Assembly: GCA_903861125.1 (NCBI GenBank)
Contig: CAIOTF010000023.1
Span: forward strand, 434,001-498,000
Source: an uncultured Ignavibacteriota bacterium
GTDB taxonomy: Bacteria; Bacteroidota; Ignavibacteria; UBA10030; UBA8401
Direction of reading: 5' to 3'
Length of the DNA: 64,000 nt
Shown here: positions 59,113 to 64,000 of the stretch, piece by piece
How the letters are laid out: each line of letters begins with the position of its first letter
How positions within the stretch are numbered: position 1 is the stretch's first letter
Program-made: the position numbers and the translations under genes
Notes under the pieces: model-generated
The model's input: the letters and a program-made list of their open reading frames with translations, nothing else
The model's database searches: none
Told to the model about the DNA's origin: nothing

Positions 59113-60510
59113 ATGGAAATACAATTTCTCGGTGCCGCCCGCACGGTAACAGGTTCAATGCATCTTCTTAGCGTCAATGGAAAACAGATCCTGCTTGATT
59201 GCGGAATGTTCCAGGGCCGCCGCGCGGATACTTACGACCGCAACATGAATTTTCCGTTCGATCCTTCAACAATCGACACCGTTGTTCTATCCCATGCACA
59301 TATCGATCATGCCGGAAATCTTCCGAATCTTGCAAAGAAAGGGTTCACCGGAAGCATCTATTGTACGCCGGCAACAGCCGATCTCTGCCGAATTATGCTG
59401 ATGGACAGCGCACATATTCAGGAAAAGGATGCCGAGTTTGTGAACAAGAAGCGTGCGAAGAAAAAACTTCCGGCCATCGAGCCGCTGTACGCAACCGACG
59501 ATGTTCAGCAGATGCTTGATCTTCTGATCGAGATTCCGTACAGAACGGAGTTTGAAATTCTTGACGGAGTAAAAGGTAAGTATTTCGATGCCGGCCACAT
59601 TCTCGGTTCCGCCTGCGTTCATCTTACGATTGAAGAAAAAGGGAAGAGCCCGTTCCACCTCGGATTTACCGGCGATGTCGGCAGGCCGAATCTGCCTATT
59701 TTGCGCGACCCGGAATTTATGGGAAATGTTTCTGCGCTGATCTGTGAAAGTACATACGGCGGAAAACTTCACGCACCGGCCGAAGAATCTTCGAAGAAAC
59801 TTCTCGATGTTGTCCGCCGGACGATGGACCGCGGCGGAAAGATCATCGTTCCCGCATTCAGCGTTGGCAGAACGCAGGATCTTGTTTATCAACTGAACAA
59901 TCTGAAGAACGAAGGATTACTGCCCGATCTGCCGGTATATGTTGACAGCCCACTCTCCATGAAGGCAACAGAGATTTTCCGCAAACACCCCGAATGCTTC
60001 GACGATGAAACGAACGAGATCCTGAAAAGCGACGATGACGTGTTCGGATTCGAACGGCTCCGTTTCATTCGCGACGCCGATGAATCGAGAGCTTTGAACG
60101 ATACAAAAGGATCCTGCATGATCATCGCTGCCTCGGGTATGTGCGAAGCGGGGCGCATTGTGCATCATCTGAACAACAATGTCGAGAACCCGAACAATAC
60201 GGTGATGATTGTCGGCTACCAGGCGGAACATACGCTGGGAAGAAAGATCGTCGACCGCAATCCCGAAATCTCGATCTTCGGGGAACCGAAAAAACTGAAC
60301 TGTGAAGTGGTGGTGATGAACTCGTTCAGCGCACACGCCGATAATAACGAACTGCTCGATTTTATGTCGCCATTTGATAAAGGTCAACTGAAAAATATTT
60401 TTCTTGTTCACGGCGAGATGGATCGCGCAGAAGCATTTGCCGCAACGCTGAAAGCGAAACAATTCCGGCAGATCGATATTCCGGAACGACAGGAAAGATT
60501 TAACGTATAA
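59113..60510 (+). CDS. Metallo-beta-lactamase/beta-CASP RNA-processing nuclease
   Basis: A 465-residue CPSF73-like exo/endoribonuclease. Motifs are MEIQFLGAARTVTGSMHLL, the zinc motif LSHAHIDHAGNLP, FDAGHILGSACVHL and GFTGDVGRPNLPIL. The beta-CASP domain has PAFSVGRTQDLVYQL, and ASGMCEAGRIVHHLNN and NSFSAHADNNELLDF complete the active site. Length and order match the bacterial Ysh1-like group. Monocistronic. Confidence 0.93.
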   Translation: MEIQFLGAARTVTGSMHLLSVNGKQILLDCGMFQGRRADTYDRNMNFPFDPSTIDTVVLSHAHIDHAGNLPNLAKKGFTGSIYCTPATADLCRIMLMDSAHIQEKDAEFVNKKRAKKKLPAIEPLYATDDVQQMLDLLIEIPYRTEFEILDGVKGKYFDAGHILGSACVHLTIEEKGKSPFHLGFTGDVGRPNLPILRDPEFMGNVSALICESTYGGKLHAPAEESSKKLLDVVRRTMDRGGKIIVPAFSVGRTQDLVYQLNNLKNEGLLPDLPVYVDSPLSMKATEIFRKHPECFDDETNEILKSDDDVFGFERLRFIRDADESRALNDTKGSCMIIAASGMCEAGRIVHHLNNNVENPNNTVMIVGYQAEHTLGRKIVDRNPEISIFGEPKKLNCEVVVMNSFSAHADNNELLDFMSPFDKGQLKNIFLVHGEMDRAEAFAATLKAKQFRQIDIPERQERFNV

Positions 60511-60694
60511 CCGAATGATCGCCATGGGTTCGCGCCCGTCATTATTATTCCTTTAAATAATCATGCTCCGGGTGCAGCCCGATCTCAATGCTCTGCCGCC
60601 AATCAGACATACTTTCTTTCCCCGCCGCTCTTTTTATTTCTTTGCTATCGATACCGTATCATCATACGAATAGTTATTTTTCTCTGCTTTCGCA

Positions 60695-60718
60695 TATCGC
60701 CAAGAATTATTGGCGATA
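60695..60718. promoter_or_regulatory. Perfect inverted repeat
   Basis: The arms TATCGCCAA (60695-60703) and TTGGCGATA (60710-60718) enclose GAATTA. It may be an operator or a recombination or insertion scar. No T-run follows, so a terminator is less likely. Confidence 0.45.
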
Positions 60719-61072
60719 CAAAGCTCATTTGCCGAGGAAAATAATTCGGTTCACATGCGTTACCTTCTTCGTCACAATCAGTATCATTCTTTTCAGCAAT
60801 TCACTCTTTAAGCGAAGCAGCGATATATAATAGAACAGTCGCACAAGGATTGAAGAGTTAAAACTCCGACAACATTTCTTCAGCAACGAATTATTCAACT
60901 ATGTTTTTGTAGATGCCGTACAATATTGATGCGTCACAACACATAGGTCATACACCGCTGATTTCAGTTAATCAAAAAGAACTATCCTCAAATACGTCCC
61001 ACAATAGTGCGACCCGATTCTCGAAATAAATTCCTTTCTGTGATCTATTGATCATAATTATTTCTTTTTTCA

Positions 61073-61115
61073 CCGTGTCCACTTTTTTGACACCATGTCT
61101 AGAATTTTGACACGG
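61073..61115. promoter_or_regulatory. Twin TGTC-N9-GACA dyads (candidate enhancer-binding sites)
   Basis: Two 17-bp dyads share the same layout: TGTC at 61076 with GACA at 61089, and TGTC at 61096 with GACA at 61109. Both carry TTTTGACAC on the right side. Their spacing is 20 bp, two helical turns. They lie about 180-215 bp upstream of the sigma-54 promoter, the usual position for activator (NtrC-family) sites. Confidence 0.6.
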
Positions 61116-61292
61116 TTGAGTCCTTTCATTCGTGATTCATCTGACCGCCGCTGAATATTTATGTGCCGACCTTTCATTACAAAATAACAAAAGCGTAAAA
61201 AAACCAAATAAAATCAAGGCAAAACAAAGAAAATCGAAAGCGCTAATATAATTATTTTTCATAATAATTATTTAGCGTCTAAATGGGTGTGG

Positions 61293-61308
61293 TGGCACGA
61301 AAGTTGCA
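61293..61308 (+). promoter_or_regulatory. Sigma-54 promoter
   Basis: TGGCACGAAAGTTGCA matches the -24/-12 consensus, with GG (61294-61295) and GC (61306-61307) separated by exactly 10 bases. Transcription should begin near 61319, giving a leader of about 160 nt before the AraC-type gene. Confidence 0.75.
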
Positions 61309-61481
61309 TAAAATTCAAAGCAGAGTATAAAGACTATTGTTAACGAGAGAATAATTTTTCGGAGAGAGTAAGTTCAACCCCCATTGATACAAAAGAGAGT
61401 GCATACTACGAATTTGTGTGACTGAATAATCCAAGATTCACTATTGTATTCATTAAACACCAATACGAAAGGGTAACCGGC

Positions 61482-61862
61482 ATGGTACTCAACACAACCG
61501 AAATAAAAACCTTTATTGATCAAAACATCAAAAAGGTTAAATCGATACACACCGTGTCTGATAGCTTACACATATCGTACGACTTTCTTCGTAAATCTTT
61601 TCTGCGCATCGAACAAATGCCAATGGCGGAATATATCACGCGGAATAAAGTGGAAGCAATGAAACTCATGTTGTTGCATACCGATCATCCATGTTTCTAT
61701 ATCTGCTATGAATTCGGATTTCGCGAAGACAGTGGAGCAAAGGTTTTTAAGAAAACAACGGGTATGACAATGCTGGAATATAGAAGGCGTTATCAAAATT
61801 CAAAGGCAATGCTTGGAAGCTTACGCAATGGTAATTCATACGAAAATATAAAACAAAGTTAA
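61482..61862 (+). CDS. Minimal AraC-type DNA-binding protein
   Basis: A 126-residue protein consisting almost only of the AraC/XylS double helix-turn-helix domain. The first HTH is VSDSLHISYDFLRKSFLRI and the second is ICYEFGFREDSGAKVFKKTTGMTMLEYRRRYQ, with the family's conserved end. There is no ligand-binding domain, so activity may be set by expression level through the sigma-54 promoter upstream. It may control the orphan genes that follow. Confidence 0.8.
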   Translation: MVLNTTEIKTFIDQNIKKVKSIHTVSDSLHISYDFLRKSFLRIEQMPMAEYITRNKVEAMKLMLLHTDHPCFYICYEFGFREDSGAKVFKKTTGMTMLEYRRRYQNSKAMLGSLRNGNSYENIKQS

Positions 61863-61994
61863 GATAGCAAGAGACGATAAACGGCGCAGTCAAATAAACA
61901 AAATGGTTCATTTGTCTCACGATAGTTTGATTGCAATGTTTGGTTCGTTGACATATTTATAGCAATCGCAAAAATAATAACAGAGTTAAATACT

Positions 61995-62423
61995 ATGAAA
62001 AATATGACAGTTAAAATAGCACTTTGTATTGTCATGGCGAGTTCGTTTTACGGTTGCGCAACCGTATTCAAAGGGTATGAAGACAAGGTGTTGGTAACGG
62101 GCATCCCAGCAAATACAAAGATATACAGCCAAACAGAAATGGAAGTGCCATTGCTGACGACGTATAAAACAAAAAAAATCTTTAACCCGAAGGTAGGCGT
62201 CATAGACTCGGCAATGATTGTTGAACAATATATATATTTGCGTTCGAATACAGATCATCTGCTGGTATTTAAGAATCGGGAAGAAGAAAAACGAATTCAT
62301 ATATACCCGCGACTAAGTATTGGCTGGCTTTTTCTGGATGTGATTACCGGAACCTTTCTTGTTGATTTGGTTACCGGTAATTGGAACCATTTTACGAATA
62401 TCGATTATAAATCAGCTAAATAA
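61995..62423 (+). CDS. Small predicted lipoprotein
   Basis: A 142-residue protein with a signal peptide ending SFYGC, so Cys21 should be lipidated, followed by ATVFKGYEDKVLVTGIPANTKIY. The last part resembles the PEGA-like start of many small lipoproteins. A hydrophobic glycine-containing segment (IGWLFLDVITGTFLVDLVTGNW, about 110-131) could insert in or lie on the membrane. Function unknown. A+T-rich coding sequence. Confidence 0.7.
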   Translation: MKNMTVKIALCIVMASSFYGCATVFKGYEDKVLVTGIPANTKIYSQTEMEVPLLTTYKTKKIFNPKVGVIDSAMIVEQYIYLRSNTDHLLVFKNREEEKRIHIYPRLSIGWLFLDVITGTFLVDLVTGNWNHFTNIDYKSAK

Positions 62424-62584
62424 AATGCCTGGCGGATCGTTCCGTTAGGATGCACACTCAGGGGATTTTGTTGAAATATTTATAAAAACAATACAACAGA
62501 TGGATATCCAAGCACAATAAAGAAAAGTGGATATTCATCCTGAAGTTCGGTGTTTTGTTTTGGGGCTTATGTGTCGGGGCCATA

Positions 62585-62728
62585 ATGGCTCTTTTTGAAT
62601 TATCTCGTTTTGGGACTGTATCGTTTGCAAAAGTATTATTTCGAATTCCCTGGTGTATGATGGCTGGGGTGTTTTACGGAAATTATGCTTGGAAAAAACG
62701 TTTTAACCATAGAAATAGAAAATACTGA
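62585..62728 (+). CDS. Possible small membrane protein
   Basis: From ATG 62585 the ORF codes for 47 residues with a hydrophobic middle (LFRIPWCMMAGVFYGNYAW) and a basic end (KKRFNHRNRKY). The frame is open back to 62486 and encodes another hydrophobic stretch (WIFILKFGVLFWGLCVGAI) without an ATG. The true gene may therefore start at TTG 62555 or have a damaged start. It ends 24 bp before the next gene. Confidence 0.4.
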   Translation: MALFELSRFGTVSFAKVLFRIPWCMMAGVFYGNYAWKKRFNHRNRKY

Positions 62729-62752
62729 GCATAATAATACGACCATGGAAGA

Positions 62753-63331
62753 ATGCACGTGAAAAGCACAACCAAAATAGTGATCAACGTGCTCGTTGTT
62801 GTCTGTTTTGTCACTATCGAAGGATGTTTGCCGTTATCGTTCCAAATGTCGAAACCGAACAAGGAGAATGCAGAAAAGATCAGTCAGTATTTATTGAAAG
62901 AGGGGGTTGATGCATCGTATTCCTTTATTGTCGACTCTTCCATATTTAGAAAAGCTCAACGAAGTGGTTTTACACTTCCCAAATTTAAGGTATACAATGA
63001 ATCCGGCGAACAAATATTTAACCTCACGGGGTTTGTTTCCAATTTTAGCGAGCAATTGCAAAAATCAATAGAACGTTCCGAGACAGTTTTTGAGGGCAAC
63101 ACGCTTGAAAACGAAGTAAAAATATTAAGAACACCGGATGGACGCAAAATAGAACTTAACAATATTGCCAAAGATGTGAATTATTATTTTGTAGAATATT
63201 GGGCGATATGGTGCGGTCCGTGCAAAAAGGAAATGGCCGCTGTTGACAAATTTATTAAAGAACATCCGGAGTTACGGATTAATTATATAAAAGTGAATTG
63301 GGATATTCAAGAATTGTGGGATAATAGATAA
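62753..63331 (+). CDS. Thioredoxin-like (TlpA-type) lipoprotein, C-terminally short
   Basis: 192 residues from ATG 62753; GTG 62759, with GGAAG better spaced upstream, is an alternative. The signal peptide ends IEGC, so Cys25 should be lipidated. A N-terminal region of about 120 residues precedes the thioredoxin part, which has NYYFVEYWAIWCGPCKKEM with Cys154 and Cys157. The protein stops about 35 residues after CGPC, so the cis-Pro strand and last helix of the fold are missing. It may be a truncated gene or a partial fold. Confidence 0.75.
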   Translation: MHVKSTTKIVINVLVVVCFVTIEGCLPLSFQMSKPNKENAEKISQYLLKEGVDASYSFIVDSSIFRKAQRSGFTLPKFKVYNESGEQIFNLTGFVSNFSEQLQKSIERSETVFEGNTLENEVKILRTPDGRKIELNNIAKDVNYYFVEYWAIWCGPCKKEMAAVDKFIKEHPELRINYIKVNWDIQELWDNR

Positions 63332-63407
63332 TACAACAGGATGGACGAAGCGCCACATAATTCGGCGTAGCTGGCTTGTACATACATCAAATCAAATAAA
63401 AATAATT

Positions 63408-63911
63408 ATGACCGATCTGTATCTTTCAACCGAAATGCTTCGAAGTGTTATCATCGACGGCACCACACTGGAGCCGATCCTTCAAACGGTAAACAATACT
63501 ATTAAAAAAGGGGGGAGGGTGATCATCCAAAATGAATTTGTTAAACCTTCGGTTGAAGTAAAAAAAATATTATCAACTCCGGAAGAATTGGAAGAATGGA
63601 AAAAGGATGTAGATCCCGAGATGATTTTTTCTCTTTTTTCAGAGAATGCCGAAATAGGCCCTGTTGCCGACATGCAGGTGACTAGCGAAGAACAAACGTA
63701 CGACCGAATGGTGATTATGGACGGAAAACCAGTTCCAATTTCCTCCAAACCACCCACCCTTATAGCGACATTCACGTGTAATTCAACCGTTCAAGCCAGA
63801 CTGGAGCTCCACATGGAGTATTATTTGTGCAATAAGCAGCGGTTAAAAATACCTATTGTCGTCCGGTCCATTGCGAATAATGTTGTAACTGCGACGGTAT
63901 CCCGGCAATAA
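63408..63911 (+). CDS. Hypothetical protein
   Basis: A 167-residue soluble protein of unknown family. A helix-strand N-terminus (LRSVIIDGTTLEPILQTVNNTIKKGGRVIIQNEFV) is followed by an acidic middle and a beta-rich end (TLIATFTCNSTVQARLELHMEYYLCNKQRLKIPIVVRSI). No signal peptide, although it lies among exported proteins. No RBS stronger than AATAAAAATAA. Confidence 0.55.
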   Translation: MTDLYLSTEMLRSVIIDGTTLEPILQTVNNTIKKGGRVIIQNEFVKPSVEVKKILSTPEELEEWKKDVDPEMIFSLFSENAEIGPVADMQVTSEEQTYDRMVIMDGKPVPISSKPPTLIATFTCNSTVQARLELHMEYYLCNKQRLKIPIVVRSIANNVVTATVSRQ

Positions 63912-63971
63912 ATGTATCACTTTGGTATTTGCCTCGGTGCGTTTGACTAATTTAGATTTGAGAGGTTACGT

Positions 63972-64000
63972 ATGAAAAAAGAAATTGCACTCACTTTATC
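63972..64000 (+). CDS. Start of a further gene cut by the window end
   Basis: ATG followed by MKKEIALTL in an open frame to the last base, with GAGAGG about 8 bp upstream. It looks like the beginning of a signal peptide, but only nine codons are visible. Confidence 0.4.

Larger units (their letters stand above)
60511..61481. other. Long A+T-rich intergenic region
   Basis: A 971-bp gap without a convincing gene; an 80-codon ORF at 60588-60830 lacks an RBS and looks random. It holds a perfect 24-bp palindrome (60695-60718), two 20-bp-spaced dyads (61073-61115) and a sigma-54 promoter (61293-61308). The base composition drops to visibly more A+T than the housekeeping region to the left. Confidence 0.7.

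Noticed and set aside
60588-60830. 80-codon ORF after the beta-CASP gene
   Set aside because: No RBS, random composition, in an A+T-rich gap.

Overview
The window is a contiguous 64 kb piece of a bacterial chromosome close to the replication origin. It opens inside dnaN and continues recF, a DciA-type DUF721 gene, gyrB and gyrA. The organism is probably a member of the Bacteroidota/Ignavibacteria (FCB) lineage. Two exported proteins end in the 'NPFNPxT' FlgD-like sorting domain typical of type IX secretion in that group. Other pointers are the Rpb6-like omega subunit, a SusB-type GH97 enzyme, CotH/lamin-tail proteins and Bacteroidota-type Haem_bd and DUF1460 proteins. The assignment is inferred from gene content only.

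Layout. 1-7.3 kb: replication and topology genes on the plus strand. 7.3-10.5 kb: a lipoprotein and two paralogous signal-peptide/coiled-coil/C-terminal-anchor proteins that I cannot name, plus a small ORF. 10.6-12.3 kb: an operon of an SPFH/band-7 membrane protein, a possible tubby/LURP-like protein and a 58-residue Arc-type DNA-binding protein, preceded by a promoter with an overlapping palindrome. 12.4-15 kb: MlaE-MlaF-MlaD lipid transport. 15-20.7 kb (mostly minus): SlyD-like isomerase, GH97, a HEAT-like protein, a cupin, YebC and Pol IV. 20.7-22 kb: a REP-type tandem array of eight 74-bp units abutting a RAYT transposase. 22-31.8 kb: GH30, GNAT, envelope proteins, AnmK, an amino-acid permease, an M19 dipeptidase with an internal sorting-like domain, and endonuclease IV. 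32-49.8 kb: CotH/lamin-tail secreted proteins, redox enzymes, a histidine kinase with a response regulator, MFS and assorted metabolic genes. 49.9-58.5 kb: CDF transporter, SpoIIE phosphatase, DUF1460, and the housekeeping run yicC-gmk-rpoZ-coaBC-UDG-dnaB. 59.1-60.5 kb: a beta-CASP nuclease. 60.5-64 kb: a visibly more A+T-rich segment with a sigma-54 promoter, paired enhancer-like dyads, a minimal AraC-type regulator and small orphan envelope proteins.

Most genes are ordinary chromosomal ones in short co-oriented operons. The most distinctive items are: the RAYT gene whose TAG stop codon is part of the GTAG foot of the first hairpin of its own REP array; the sigma-54-controlled orphan envelope cassette; the sorting-type domain nested inside an M19 dipeptidase precursor; the SPFH/Arc operon; and the duplicated coiled-coil membrane proteins beside gyrA. 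No tRNA, rRNA or CRISPR array was recognised.
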